NCBI GenBank assembly: GCA_020831885.1
Contig: JAFIFU010000024.1
Span: 1-49,288, forward strand
Direction: 5' to 3'
Length of the DNA: 49,288 bases
From: Ectothiorhodospiraceae bacterium
GTDB taxonomy: Bacteria; Pseudomonadota; Gammaproteobacteria; Nitrococcales; Aquisalimonadaceae
Every line of letters starts with the position of its first letter. The stretch's first letter is position 1. The position numbers were made by a program, and so were the translations under genes. Of the stretch, positions 21,057 through 31,872 are shown piece after piece. The notes beneath the pieces were generated by a model. It did not search any database. It was not told the origin of the DNA and was given only the letters and a program-made list of their open reading frames with translations.

Positions 21057-21272
21057 ATGCCTAATGTCAAGGTTCGAGAAAACGAGCATTTCGAAGTTGC
21101 TCTGCGCCGCTTCAAGCGTTCCTGCGAGAAGGCGGGCATCCTGTCGGAGATCCGCCGTCGCGAGCACTACGAAAAGCCGACCCAGGTTCGCAAGCGCAAG
21201 CACGCCGCCGCCATCAAACGTCACATGAAGCGTCTGGCTCGCGAACAGCAGCGCAGCACCCGCCTCTACTAA
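21057..21272 (+). CDS. rpsU: 30S ribosomal protein bS21
   Basis: A 71-residue, very basic ribosomal protein ([19 protein letters not shown] to the C-terminal [14 protein letters not shown]). The start follows the universal MPxVKV beginning; an ATG four codons upstream is open but not homologous. It heads the rpsU-yqeY-dnaG-rpoD cluster, 18 bases before yqeY. Confidence 0.97.
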   Translation: MPNVKVRENEHFEVALRRFKRSCEKAGILSEIRRREHYEKPTQVRKRKHAAAIKRHMKRLAREQQRSTRLY

Positions 21273-21290
21273 GCCCGGTCAGCAGACATC

Positions 21291-21746
21291 ATGGCTGCGG
21301 GTTCCGAATTAAAGAGCCGTATCACGGACGCGGTAAAAGAGGCCATGCGTGCGGGCGACAAGCCCCGCGTGGCCGCGCTGCGTCTGATCACCGCGGCTAT
21401 CAAGCAGCGGGAAGTGGATGAACGCGTCGAACTGGATGACGACCAGATCATCGCGCTGTTGAGCAAGCAGGTGAAACAGCGGCAGGAATCCATCCAGCAG
21501 TACGACGCCAACAACCGCCCGGACCTGGCCGAGAAGGAGCGTTACGAGATCGGTATTCTCGAGGAGTTCCTGCCTCAGCCACTCAGCGCGGACGAGGTTG
21601 AGGCGCTGATACAGGAAGCGATCCGGGAAAGTGGCGCCGGCTCGATACAGGACATGGGCAAGGTGATGGGACTACTCCGACCGAAGCTCCAGGGGCGCGC
21701 TGACATGGGCGCCGCGAGCGCCCGGGTGAAGGCGCTGCTCGGTTAG
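21291..21746 (+). CDS. YqeY/GatB-like tail-domain protein
   Basis: A 151-residue protein of the GatB/YqeY family. It has the helical LKSRITDAVKEAMRAGDK start and the RVAALRLITAAIKQREVDER region, then LLSKQVKQRQESIQQY and the C-terminal domain (LPQPLSADEVEALI, GSIQDMGKVMGLLRPKLQGRADM) shared with the GatB tail, a tRNA-binding element. Its cellular role is not defined. Location between rpsU and dnaG is conserved. Confidence 0.93.
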   Translation: MAAGSELKSRITDAVKEAMRAGDKPRVAALRLITAAIKQREVDERVELDDDQIIALLSKQVKQRQESIQQYDANNRPDLAEKERYEIGILEEFLPQPLSADEVEALIQEAIRESGAGSIQDMGKVMGLLRPKLQGRADMGAASARVKALLG

Positions 21747-21845
21747 CTGCCGGACGAAGCGGCATCGCCACCACCGCTTACGCGCACTGAGGCCTCGGGT
21801 ACGCCACCGTATCGCGCCCACGGGCGCCGGGCTGACGGGATCCGA

Positions 21846-23621
21846 ATGGCTGGTCTGATACCGCAACCGTTCATCGACGAACTGCTGGCGCGTGCGGATA
21901 TCGTAGACGTGGTCGGCTCCCGGCTGAATCTCAAGAAAGCCGGAAGCAACTACCAGGCACTCTGCCCTTTCCATACGGAGAAAACCCCCTCTTTCACCGT
22001 TGCGCCGAACAAACAGTTCTATCACTGCTTCGGCTGCGGCGCCCACGGCACCGCGCTGCAGTTCCTGATGGAGTACGACCGCCTGGAGTTTCCCGAAGCG
22101 GTGGAAGCCCTGGCGGCGATGGTCGGACTCGAGGTGCCGCGGGAAGTAGGGCGGGACCGGAGCGGGGGCAACCAACGGCTGCTGGAGGTGCTCGCGGTGG
22201 CGGAGCGGCACTACCGGCAGTGGCTGCGCAGTCATCCGGAGCGGCAACGGGCAGTGGACTATCTGCGCCGGCGGGGGCTCAGCGGCGAGGTGGCAGCGCG
22301 CTATGGCATTGGCTTCGCGCCCACTGGCTGGGACAACCTGCTGCGGCAATGCAGCGACCGGGATCAACAGGCGCTGCTGGTCCAGACAGGCATGCTGATC
22401 GAGAAAGACGGCGGCCGGCGCTATGACCGCTTTCGGGATCGCATCATGTTCCCGATCCGGGACCGACGGGGCCGTGTCGTGGCATTCGGCGGGCGCATTC
22501 TGGACCAGGGCGAGCCCAAGTACCTGAATTCGCCGGAGACCCCCGTCTTTCACAAGGGCCGGGAGCTCTACGGCCTGTACGAATGCCTGCAGCAGGAGCG
22601 CCATCCCCACGAGATCCTGGTGGTGGAAGGCTACATGGACGTTGTGGCCCTGGCTCAGCATGGATTCGGCAACGCGGTGGCAACGCTGGGCACGGCGACG
22701 TCCACGCAACAGGTGGAGCGTCTGTTTCAGACCACACGCAATCTGGTGTTCTGCTTCGACGGCGACCGGGCCGGCCGGCAGGCGGCCTGGCGGGCACTGG
22801 AGAACACGCTTCCGGCGCTGCGCGATGAGCGCCAGGCGCGCTTCCTGTTCCTGCCGGACGGCGAGGATCCGGACAGCATGGTTCGCAAGGACAGGGAGCG
22901 TTTTCGCGAACAGCTAACGGGGGCCATGCCGCTGACCAGGTTCCTGTTTCAGGAATTGGCGGCGGATGCGGATCTGCACAGCATGGACGGCCGCGCGCGC
23001 CTGGTGGAGCGCGCCGTACCGCTGCTGGGCCGGGTGCCGCCCGGCGTATTGCGTGATCTCTTGCTGGACGAACTGGCCCGCATCGCGCGGGTGGACCGGC
23101 AACACATCGATGCGGCGCTGGCAGGGAGACCGCAGCAGCAGCTCCAGCAGCGACGCGCGGACGGGCCTGGGCCGACCGGCGGAACCACCCGCCGCAGGCA
23201 GCCGCAGCGACGCACCACGGTACGGGTGGCCGTGGCCCTGGTGCTGCAAAGGCCGTCATTGGCAGCGCATGCCTTGCCCGCAGAACTGATTCGGCAGCTA
23301 GACTTGCCGGGAGCGGATGTACTCGCGCAACTGATTGAAATTTTGTCTCGTGAACCGCATCTAACAACTGGTGCCTTACTGGAACGGTTTCGTGGCTCGG
23401 AACAGGAACCTGCTCTGTGGAAGCTGGCAACCTGGGATCACCTGGTGCCGGATGCCGGAATGGAGAACGAATTCGCAGACGCGATGAGGCAATTGGAAAC
23501 ATTGTTGGCGCGTCAGCGCCTGCAATACTTGCAGCAGAGGCTGGAACGTAACGAACTCACCCCGGAAGAGCACGCGGAATGGCTTGCACTGCTCCGGGCC
23601 AAAAGCACCCAAGGCGGCTGA
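21846..23621 (+). CDS. dnaG: DNA primase DnaG
   Basis: A 591-residue primase that makes RNA primers at the replication fork. The N-terminal zinc finger is visible (C40, H43, C61, C64; ALCPFHTEKTPSF and YHCFGCGAHG). The TOPRIM core has EILVVEGYMDVVAL and the acidic CFDGDRAGRQAAWRAL motif. The C-terminal helicase-binding region is the least conserved part. A glutamine/arginine-rich patch near residues 425-455 joins core and C-terminal domain. It lies between yqeY and rpoD. Confidence 0.97.
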   Translation: MAGLIPQPFIDELLARADIVDVVGSRLNLKKAGSNYQALCPFHTEKTPSFTVAPNKQFYHCFGCGAHGTALQFLMEYDRLEFPEAVEALAAMVGLEVPREVGRDRSGGNQRLLEVLAVAERHYRQWLRSHPERQRAVDYLRRRGLSGEVAARYGIGFAPTGWDNLLRQCSDRDQQALLVQTGMLIEKDGGRRYDRFRDRIMFPIRDRRGRVVAFGGRILDQGEPKYLNSPETPVFHKGRELYGLYECLQQERHPHEILVVEGYMDVVALAQHGFGNAVATLGTATSTQQVERLFQTTRNLVFCFDGDRAGRQAAWRALENTLPALRDERQARFLFLPDGEDPDSMVRKDRERFREQLTGAMPLTRFLFQELAADADLHSMDGRARLVERAVPLLGRVPPGVLRDLLLDELARIARVDRQHIDAALAGRPQQQLQQRRADGPGPTGGTTRRRQPQRRTTVRVAVALVLQRPSLAAHALPAELIRQLDLPGADVLAQLIEILSREPHLTTGALLERFRGSEQEPALWKLATWDHLVPDAGMENEFADAMRQLETLLARQRLQYLQQRLERNELTPEEHAEWLALLRAKSTQGG

Positions 23622-23648
23622 TTTGCTGGAACCCAGCGTAATAGCCGC

Positions 23649-23654
23649 TATAAT
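23649..23654 (+). promoter_or_regulatory. Predicted -10 box of an internal rpoD promoter
   Basis: A perfect TATAAT lies 53 bases upstream of the rpoD start. The best -35 candidates are weak (CTGGAA at 17 bases, TTGCTG at 20). A separate rpoD promoter downstream of dnaG is common in this operon. Confidence 0.45.
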
Positions 23655-23707
23655 GGCCGGTTCATTTTTCGGCCCACAGTCGCTACTTCGACCGCAGGTT
23701 GATCGGT

Positions 23708-25555
<1,848 letters not shown>

Positions 25556-25590
25556 GTCCACACGGGACTCCACCAGGCCCGCTATAGAGA

Positions 25591-25626
25591 ACGCCCCATT
25601 GGTTGCCTAGGCCAATGGGGCGTTTT
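25591..25626 (+). terminator. Rho-independent terminator after rpoD
   Basis: A perfect 12-bp stem (ACGCCCCATTGG and its complement) with a nine-base loop, followed by TTTT. It sits 36 bases after the rpoD stop, and between rpoD and the convergent receptor gene, so it may serve both directions. Confidence 0.9.
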
Positions 25627-25656
25627 GGCTGCCGTGGGAGGAACGGCAAATCCTGG

Positions 25657-27786
25657 TCAGAAGTCCATGACCATGTTCACGAACAACCGGCGCGGCTCAT
25701 AGATGTTGTTGTACACGTTGCTGTACGCGGTGGTATCCGGGTCGTTCCGCAACGGATAGGACCGGTAGTCGTTGAAATCCTTATCCAGCACGTTCAGCAC
25801 GGCCGCGGTGATACGGGCATTCCGGGTGAGTTCATAGGTGCCGCCCAGGTTGAAGGTGGCGAAGCCCTTGAAATCGCCCAGCGCCTCCGACGCACCCTGG
25901 GCGCTACCGCCTAACTGGGGCTCATGAAAGCTGTCCGGCCGATGCCGGCTGCTCACATATTCACCTTCCAGGTAGGTGCGGAGTTGCGGGGTGGTCTGCC
26001 AGTTGAGCCGCGCGTTGACCCGGTGCTCGGGGACGCCGAATAACGGATCGCCGCGCTCGAAGCCTTCCACATTCCGGCTGCGCACCTCACTGTCGGTATA
26101 GGTGTAGTTCGCCTGCACGCTCCAGTCCGGCGCGAATGCATAGGTTGCAACCAGTTCGATACCCTGGATAACGGATTCACCGATATTCTGAAATGCGTCG
26201 GGCGTGCCAGCGGCACCGGTGGGACGCTCGATCCGATCCTTGAGCTCGGTGTAGAACAGGGTGACCTGACCGCTGAAGTTGCGGCGATTACTGTACAGTG
26301 CCGAAACCTCGTAGTTGTTGCTGATCTCGGGGTCGAGGTCCGGGTTGCCGAACAACGGCGTCTGCCCCTGGTCGCCGAAACCCACAATCCCATCCTCGAG
26401 TTGCTCCAGGAACGGTGCGCGGTAGCCGCGGCCCGCCCCGCCCTTCAGGGTCACCTGATCCGTGGCGTTCCATACCAGATAGGCCCGGGGGGTGAACTGC
26501 CCGCCGAACGCATCATTGTCCTCATAGCGGACGCCGGTGGTCAGGGCCACGGTGTCCGTCATGAACCACTCGTCCTCGGCGAAAACGCTCACCTGGCTAT
26601 TGCTGAAGGTACGCCGGGGAATGCCGTCAGTCAGTTCAGCGTCGAGATACTGGGCACCAAGAGTCACCACGTGACGACCAAGTGGCATCACGAACCGGGT
26701 GTCGACCACGTCGACCTGACTCTCCAGTGTGCGGTCGGCGTCCAGCCTGGGGGAATCCTCGGGCACCGCCCCCGAGGGAATCAGCCGCCCCGTGGTTTCC
26801 GTCGTGTTCCGGTACAGGCTGACATCCCAGGTCCCCAGGGTATAGAAACCCGTGTAACCCAGAGAGATCTGATCCCTGTTGAAGCCGAGTTCGTCATCAT
26901 AACCGCGGCCGGAACCGATACGGCCCAACTGGCCCCGGTCATTGTTGTAAGTCTGCCTGGTGACGTCGTACCCCAGGGTGAACTCGTGATCCCGATTCGG
27001 GGTGAACAACAGTTTGCCCCCCGCCGTGTTCACGTTCGCGCCCACCGGGTTCTGTCCCATGGTCCGGGTGTCCTCCGGGTCGGCGTCGCGACTGGTGGGG
27101 AAGCTGATCCGGGATTCCGCGCGTTCGAACGTCCGTCCATAGACCTGCAGCGACAGCGTGTCCTCGATCAACGGGCCGGATGCATACCCTTCCAGCATAT
27201 GGTAGCCACCGAACTCCGAGTCGGACTGGAACGTGCTGCTGAGGCTGGCGGTTCCACCCCACTCCTCGCCGGGTCGACGGGTAATGATATTGACCACCCC
27301 CCCGAGTGCGTCAGAGCCGTACAGCGTGGACAGGGGGCCGCGGATGATCTCGATACGCTCGATGGCGGAGACCGGCGGCATGAACACCGTGGCGGAATCC
27401 GTGAACGCATTCGGTGCGACGGTACCCGGAGTATTCTGGCGTTTGCCGTCAATCAGAATCAGTGTGTATTCGGGCGGCAGACCACGCAGACTGATGCTGC
27501 GGTTACCGGTCTTGTTGCTACGCGCATCGAGCCCATCCACGTCCACACCTTCAACACCGCGCAGCGCCTCGGCGATGCTGCGTACTTGCCGCTGCTCCAA
27601 CTGCTCGCGGGTAATCACTGTCACACTGGCCGGCGCATTCTCCACGTCCTGACCGAGCCCCCCTGCCGTGATGACCAGTGCCTCGAGTGACTCCTGCGCG
27701 CCGGCCACATGGGGCACCCCGAACGCAGACGCCATCGCCGCGGCCACCAACGGCATGCGGCACCGGCTGAACCTGCTGACACTCAT
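25657..27786 (-). CDS. TonB-dependent outer-membrane receptor, likely iron-siderophore (FepA/CirA-like)
   Basis: A 709-residue gated barrel that takes up large ligands using TonB energy. It has a signal peptide (about 1-30, ending VAGAQE), a TonB-box-like ALVITA segment, and a plug with VTVITREQLEQRQVRSIAEA, ISLRGLPPEYTLILIDGKRQ and RGPLSTLYGSDALGGVVNII. The barrel ends NMVMDF, with the expected terminal Phe. Plug motifs are closest to catecholate siderophore receptors, but ligand assignment from sequence is uncertain. The start is the ATG at 27786, preceded by an A/G-rich site. A Fur-like box lies upstream. No TonB/ExbBD or ABC transporter genes are adjacent. Confidence 0.92.
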   Translation of the reverse strand: MSVSRFSRCRMPLVAAAMASAFGVPHVAGAQESLEALVITAGGLGQDVENAPASVTVITREQLEQRQVRSIAEALRGVEGVDVDGLDARSNKTGNRSISLRGLPPEYTLILIDGKRQNTPGTVAPNAFTDSATVFMPPVSAIERIEIIRGPLSTLYGSDALGGVVNIITRRPGEEWGGTASLSSTFQSDSEFGGYHMLEGYASGPLIEDTLSLQVYGRTFERAESRISFPTSRDADPEDTRTMGQNPVGANVNTAGGKLLFTPNRDHEFTLGYDVTRQTYNNDRGQLGRIGSGRGYDDELGFNRDQISLGYTGFYTLGTWDVSLYRNTTETTGRLIPSGAVPEDSPRLDADRTLESQVDVVDTRFVMPLGRHVVTLGAQYLDAELTDGIPRRTFSNSQVSVFAEDEWFMTDTVALTTGVRYEDNDAFGGQFTPRAYLVWNATDQVTLKGGAGRGYRAPFLEQLEDGIVGFGDQGQTPLFGNPDLDPEISNNYEVSALYSNRRNFSGQVTLFYTELKDRIERPTGAAGTPDAFQNIGESVIQGIELVATYAFAPDWSVQANYTYTDSEVRSRNVEGFERGDPLFGVPEHRVNARLNWQTTPQLRTYLEGEYVSSRHRPDSFHEPQLGGSAQGASEALGDFKGFATFNLGGTYELTRNARITAAVLNVLDKDFNDYRSYPLRNDPDTTAYSNVYNNIYEPRRLFVNMVMDF

Positions 27787-27880
27787 ACCCACCCCCCTGT
27801 TGAATCCAAAGTTCAAGAAGCTGTTGGACTTGTCGCCGTACACCAAGCCTGAGCAGGGCACAGCATTCACCGGGCTAACG

Positions 27881-27901
27881 TTAATACGAATCACTCTCAT
27901 T
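27881..27901 (-). promoter_or_regulatory. Fur-box-like operator upstream of the TonB receptor
   Basis: Read on the minus strand the sequence is AATGAGAGTGATTCGTATTA, which matches most positions of the Fur consensus (GATAATGATAATCATTATC and the AATGAGAATGATT variants). It is about 95 bases upstream of the receptor start, so iron-replete repression is likely. Confidence 0.6.
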
Positions 27902-27986
27902 GACAAGATCAATCCATGCCCCCCCTGGCTGACAGGCAGCAGGGCGCACAGGTATACTTCGCAGCGATCAGTCATCAAGCTGAGCC

Positions 27987-28065
<79 letters not shown>

Positions 28066-28106
28066 TATTCATAGACTTACCGTTCATCATCTATACTGAC
28101 CGAAAG

Positions 28107-28126
28107 CATGTAGACGCCATGTAGAC
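28107..28126 (+). repeat. Candidate integrase arm-type sites, left end (two CATGTAGAC repeats)
   Basis: CATGTAGAC occurs twice, 11 bases apart, about 45 bases inside attL. The same GTAGAC core in the same orientation recurs at the right end of the island (37991-38010, also 11 bases apart, and 38111-38116). Paired short repeats at both ends are what the N-terminal arm-binding domain of a tyrosine integrase binds. The remaining 250 bases before the first gene hold no clear signal. Confidence 0.6.
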
Positions 28127-28377
28127 GTCCTCGGGATCTGCGCACCACACAGTCTCGATCACAATAGGCGGATTCACGCCCCCGACCTCGCCCTCACATC
28201 TTCAACGCCGCAAGCAATGCTTCCGATCTAGTGCCAAAAAGATTGGGCGGATATGCGACCTGAATACCCCCTTATAAAGAGTCCGCCGGTAGAAGGAACA
28301 TCTACGTCTTGCTAGACTACACTGAGACGAGTCAAAGGCTGACGTCCGTAGTTTTAATCCTCCGGCAAGGAAAACAG

Positions 28378-29130
28378 ATGGCTTGGCGCCTGACACGTAA
28401 TGAACTACGGGAGTACCCTCGAAACCCCCTAGTTGCGGTGGTTGGCCAGTTACGTTTTCACCCCATTCTAAAAATTGGGCGGGGCCAGCACATTGAAGAT
28501 TTCCAGGATCGCATTCGGCATAGGTTCCCGCTTTTTTCCGAAGAAGAACAGCACTCCGTCCGAATCCTCCCTGATGGCATTGAAAGCCGAAGAGAGCGAC
28601 GGTTTCAGTTTTTGACCACAGATAAGTCATTGAAACTGAGTTTAGGGGAAACGTCTCTTTCTCTAGAAAGCCGCGATCACCGATCGCACCGGGAGTTTAT
28701 TGAAGATTTCGATCTGGCAGCGTGCGCGCTCAAGGCCGTCTTTGAACCAATCAACTCTACTAGGCTTGGACTAAGGTACGTGAACGTCTTAGACAGAAAA
28801 GCTATAGGAAAAGACCTTGGCGAGGACGTGGACTGGTCAGATTTGGTAGTTGAGGATTTTTTGCGTCTTCCGCCTGGAGTGGATCTGGAGCAAACTTTTT
28901 TTTCAACAGAAATCACCTCGTCGTTGAACGACGGAAAACTTACCCTCCGCTACGGACTGCCGAACGCAAAAGACAAGGAAACAACTTACAGATTTGATCT
29001 AGACCGATATTCCGAATCCTCAATTGCGCCAGAAGGCTGCAAGACTCTCTTGAGAGATTTCGCTAAAGATATCTATGACGTTTTCATGAATATGCCCGGG
29101 AAAAGCCTTCTCAAATGGATGAACAAATAA
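28378..29130 (+). CDS. TIGR04255-family protein (sporadic, possibly defence-associated)
   Basis: A 250-residue soluble protein. It has the family's shape: an N-terminal NPLVAVVGQLRFHPILKIG strand pair, DFQDRIRHRFPLFSEEEQ, a middle KLSLGETSLSLESRDHRSH segment followed by the STRLGLRYVNVLD motif, and a C-terminal helix bundle ending MNMPGKSLLKWMNK. TIGR04255 proteins are sporadically distributed and have no known biochemical role. I chose ATG 28378 with AAGGA six bases upstream. It is the first of three co-directional genes with gaps of 28 and 22 bases, in AT-richer DNA than the chromosome. Confidence 0.75.
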   Translation: MAWRLTRNELREYPRNPLVAVVGQLRFHPILKIGRGQHIEDFQDRIRHRFPLFSEEEQHSVRILPDGIESRRERRFQFLTTDKSLKLSLGETSLSLESRDHRSHREFIEDFDLAACALKAVFEPINSTRLGLRYVNVLDRKAIGKDLGEDVDWSDLVVEDFLRLPPGVDLEQTFFSTEITSSLNDGKLTLRYGLPNAKDKETTYRFDLDRYSESSIAPEGCKTLLRDFAKDIYDVFMNMPGKSLLKWMNK

Positions 29131-29158
29131 ACTAACCTTTAACACGGAGGAATGAACA

Positions 29159-29494
29159 ATGAGCGCCGAAGCTCTCGAACTTGATGGACCGTGGTGGAGC
29201 TTTGAACCTGAGCGTTCAAACAAGCCGATCGTTCGTCACGAAGTACTTCGAGCTTGGACAACCACCTCTGCTCAAACGCCCTCACCAGAAGACTTTGTAG
29301 ACCTGACGACGTTTGCGGAGATGACCGACAACGAGCTTATTATTCAGCCTCTCGACCAGCTGATATTAGATGCAATCGACTATACCAACAAGGTCGGCAT
29401 TATACCGATCGATGAGGCTGACGAAGAGCTGGTCAGCTCTCTTATGCGTAAAGCTCGCGAGCGCAAGCGCCATACCAGGCGTAGCCTTCGTTGA
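29159..29494 (+). CDS. Unknown protein, middle gene of the TIGR04255 cassette
   Basis: A 111-residue protein of no family I recognise. The N-terminal half is acidic and contains two tryptophans (LDGPWWSFEPERSNK); the middle has predicted helices (LIIQPLDQLILDAIDYTNKVG) and the C-terminus is very basic (MRKARERKRHTRRSLR), which could bind nucleic acid. GGAGG lies nine bases upstream of the ATG. Size, acidic body and basic tail would suit a partner or adaptor of the flanking proteins; this is inference only. Confidence 0.6.
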   Translation: MSAEALELDGPWWSFEPERSNKPIVRHEVLRAWTTTSAQTPSPEDFVDLTTFAEMTDNELIIQPLDQLILDAIDYTNKVGIIPIDEADEELVSSLMRKARERKRHTRRSLR

Positions 29495-29516
29495 TGCTTG
29501 AAGTCCCCTTCTGCTC

Positions 29517-30086
29517 ATGACTGACAAGGCAAACACCGGCAGATGGCCCCCGGTCTATGACTGGGATGAACTGGGGGCAGTAATCAAAAGGTTATCGACA
29601 GACGGGAACTTAATAAAGGGATTCTACGCAGCTAAAGACGTTGGACCAGATTTATGCCAAGGAGACATAATTAGGCTATCATCGCCGGTACCCTTTCTAG
29701 ACGAGCAAGCAAACCCAGCAACGGAGGAATCGGATGATTTTTGGGCCATATTGGCCAACACCTGCGATCTTAGTAGGAGCGACGATGAAAACGAGTATGG
29801 CCACATCATTCCCATCGAATTCCTCGGGTCTACAGGAGACTTAAATGGCGGCACCATTAGGTCTCTCGAATCCTACAGATACTACAAGAGCTTCTATTTC
29901 CCGCCGTGGTGCCGGGGACTAAATAACTCATTTTATGCAGCTGACTTCACTCGACCAGTAACCATTTCCAAGAAGGCGCTTTACAACTGTGCAGAAATCG
30001 AGGCGCGCCTTAGCTTTTCTGGATGGCTATTATTCCATTCATGTGTCGTCCGGTTTCTCGCAAGGGATGATGGGCGGTTTGATTGA
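29517..30086 (+). CDS. Unknown protein with QGDI / NTCDL motifs, third gene of the TIGR04255 cassette
   Basis: A 189-residue protein with no signal peptide or membrane segment. It contains LCQGDIIRLSSPVPFL and, about 40 residues on, FWAILANTCDLSRSDDENEY. A QGD...CDL pairing of this kind occurs in several uncharacterised bacterial proteins found near mobile elements; I know no function for it. Cysteines occur in CDL, in WCRGL, in YNCAEIEA and in HSCVV. No strong ribosome-binding site is seen, so it may rely on translation from the gene upstream. Confidence 0.6.
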   Translation: MTDKANTGRWPPVYDWDELGAVIKRLSTDGNLIKGFYAAKDVGPDLCQGDIIRLSSPVPFLDEQANPATEESDDFWAILANTCDLSRSDDENEYGHIIPIEFLGSTGDLNGGTIRSLESYRYYKSFYFPPWCRGLNNSFYAADFTRPVTISKKALYNCAEIEARLSFSGWLLFHSCVVRFLARDDGRFD

Positions 30087-30116
30087 CCTTCACCAGTCGC
30101 ATCAAGAACAAAAACA

Positions 30117-30134
30117 CCTTTCTCTAGAGAAAGG
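30117..30134 (+). terminator. Palindromic hairpin after the TIGR04255 cassette
   Basis: A perfect 18-bp palindrome, CCTTTCTCTAGAGAAAGG, 30 bases past the last gene. It could form a hairpin and end the operon, but lacks a T tract and the loop would open the central bases. It lies between two convergent transcription units. Confidence 0.4.
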
Positions 30135-30273
30135 CCCTGATTAAAATCCTAAAACCCTGCCCGGCTACCCAATAATCGACACGCGGGACGACGTTAAAAA
30201 CCGAACATAAGAACCCTCTTAATCACCACGGAAAGCACCAGAGCATTTTACAGGATCTACGTAGACGGCTTTA

Positions 30274-30900
30274 TCATTTCTTTAATCTTTCCTTCTCTTC
30301 TTTTCTCTTCTCCTTGTCTATTAATTCGCTGAGCTCCTTATCCTTCGTGGCCACCATTAGATCCAGCGTGAATCGATGCATCTCATAAAGCTGCAACGGC
30401 AAAATAGTCGACCTCATGAAGCAAACAAACAGCAGTCCGATTAGCAGTGCCGTGGCCATTCTAAGGGATATGCTTATTGAGTTTACAAAAGCGTTTTCAG
30501 CTGAGGCGAACGCAAACCAAGAAATCGCCATTACTAGAGTGATCAAATAAACAAAAAATGTCGTTGATTGAGACACTAAGAGATAACTGATATGACTCGC
30601 CACAATGCGGCTATCGTCCGCGCTTATGCCTTGAGCATCCCCCATCCGGCCAGTAAAAAGCATAAGATTTATGATGAAACCACCTAAGATGCTTAGCGCC
30701 GTAATGCTAGCAAGCGCAACGGATTCCGGCATTTTTGGGTTCCACATAAAAACAATAGACGCAACTACCAAAAGCGGCGCAGTGAGCGAAATCAGCCCTT
30801 TAGCATAGGGGTGAGACGTTTTCCTGTCGACGGACCGCATATCTTGAATAGCTTCAACGGCTCGACGCCAGTCGTCTGGAATATAGGATTTCCAATTCAT
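30274..30900 (-). CDS. Four-helix membrane protein, second gene of a RexAB/Kiwa-like pair
   Basis: A 208-residue protein with four clear membrane segments (about 36-53, 60-82, 103-128 and 146-167), a short soluble N-terminus and a strongly charged C-terminal tail (KDKELSELIDKEKRKEEKERLKK) that looks like a helix or coiled coil. No enzyme motif is visible. It begins three bases after the stop of the preceding gene, so the two are translationally coupled. A small four-helix membrane protein coupled to a soluble partner recalls lambda RexB and KwaA, where membrane damage stops phage growth. No residue-level match to either is claimed. Confidence 0.65.
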   Translation of the reverse strand: MNWKSYIPDDWRRAVEAIQDMRSVDRKTSHPYAKGLISLTAPLLVVASIVFMWNPKMPESVALASITALSILGGFIINLMLFTGRMGDAQGISADDSRIVASHISYLLVSQSTTFFVYLITLVMAISWFAFASAENAFVNSISISLRMATALLIGLLFVCFMRSTILPLQLYEMHRFTLDLMVATKDKELSELIDKEKRKEEKERLKK

Positions 30901-30903
30901 AGT

Positions 30904-31872
30904 TTATGGGGTCGCGGTTGCTGACTTAAGTTGACCATCTCCTGTTAAAACGTGATTCTTTATTAGGTCAAGCAAGTAATCATAGAGAAGATTGTAAACC
31001 TGATCGGCAGAAGGGGCCCCAACCCCAGCCACTTGAGGTATTACAACGGTCTTTTTTATTCTATGCTTCCCTAAATAGAGAGTTTCTCCGTTTCTTAGGG
31101 AAATTGAAATCCTATCAATTTCATCATAGGTCTCAGCCTCATCAAATGCTTTTTCTACATCCTTAATCTTCAACGAGCTACCACTCTTATTCTCCCATTT
31201 TAAAACCAATGAATCTGTCCCACCAATGGCCTTTTTCGCGCTAATCAATGACGAAGCATAGACTGATCTCGAGGAAGTTTTCGGTTGCGAAAGAGCTAGC
31301 TCAACTGCCTTCGCACCCCCACCGGCCTTTATTGCACTCTTCAGATCTTTCGATATTACATCATTAAGATGTATTCTAGGGTATTTATTATCGCTGGTGA
31401 ACAGTCGCGCTATTTCCGTAATATATCTGGCCACTTCATCGAGATTCCCTGCCCCTCGCGTACTCTCGATAACAACAACTTGGTTATAGATATGCGCATG
31501 AACAACGTGCACCAACTGCCTTTCATCCCCATTCCTATCCATTATCGGCGTATTTTCCAAACCAACATTCTTCACTGAAAAATCCAATGGCATCGATGTT
31601 GGAATTTCAGATGGCGTGTAACTGCATAGACGAACCGAAACACCCCTACTCTTTTCAACAACCAAGTTAATGAACCAGTGACGCTTTCCTTCGTTTCCCT
31701 GCTGGTGATTCCCAGCGGCATCTAATTCTGGCCATACCAACGGTTGAGTTGAGGAGGTGGAGTTCCAAGCGGACAAAATAACGCTCTCGAGCGCCATAGG
31801 CTGGAAATTAGATCGAGTCGACCGGTATCTTGCCGCTTTCAAATACAAAGTTCGAGCAGTTGTTGCAACCAT
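30904..31872 (-). CDS. Soluble partner of the membrane protein, possible sensor (RexA/KwaB-like in layout)
   Basis: A 322-residue soluble protein of no family I can name with certainty. It opens with a beta strand (RTLYLKAARYR), has an apparent beta/alpha N-terminal half with VHVVHAHIYNQVVVIEST, then a helical region, and near the C-terminus DEIDRISISLRNGETLYLGKHRIKKTVVIPQ followed by a helical end. Lambda RexA has a comparable length and outline, and KwaB (DUF4868) is of similar size, but I see no decisive motif. It is 3 bases from the four-helix membrane gene and has a weak ribosome-binding site. The DNA is AT-rich compared with the chromosome. Confidence 0.6.
   Translation of the reverse strand: MVATTARTLYLKAARYRSTRSNFQPMALESVILSAWNSTSSTQPLVWPELDAAGNHQQGNEGKRHWFINLVVEKSRGVSVRLCSYTPSEIPTSMPLDFSVKNVGLENTPIMDRNGDERQLVHVVHAHIYNQVVVIESTRGAGNLDEVARYITEIARLFTSDNKYPRIHLNDVISKDLKSAIKAGGGAKAVELALSQPKTSSRSVYASSLISAKKAIGGTDSLVLKWENKSGSSLKIKDVEKAFDEAETYDEIDRISISLRNGETLYLGKHRIKKTVVIPQVAGVGAPSADQVYNLLYDYLLDLIKNHVLTGDGQLKSATATP

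Noticed and set aside
26401-27690. A 429-residue frame antisense to the TonB receptor
   Set aside because: Shadow; receptor motifs are clear on the other strand.
28202-28630. A 142-residue minus-strand frame at the left edge of the island
   Set aside because: Overlaps the better-supported TIGR04255-like gene and shows no domain or ribosome-binding site.
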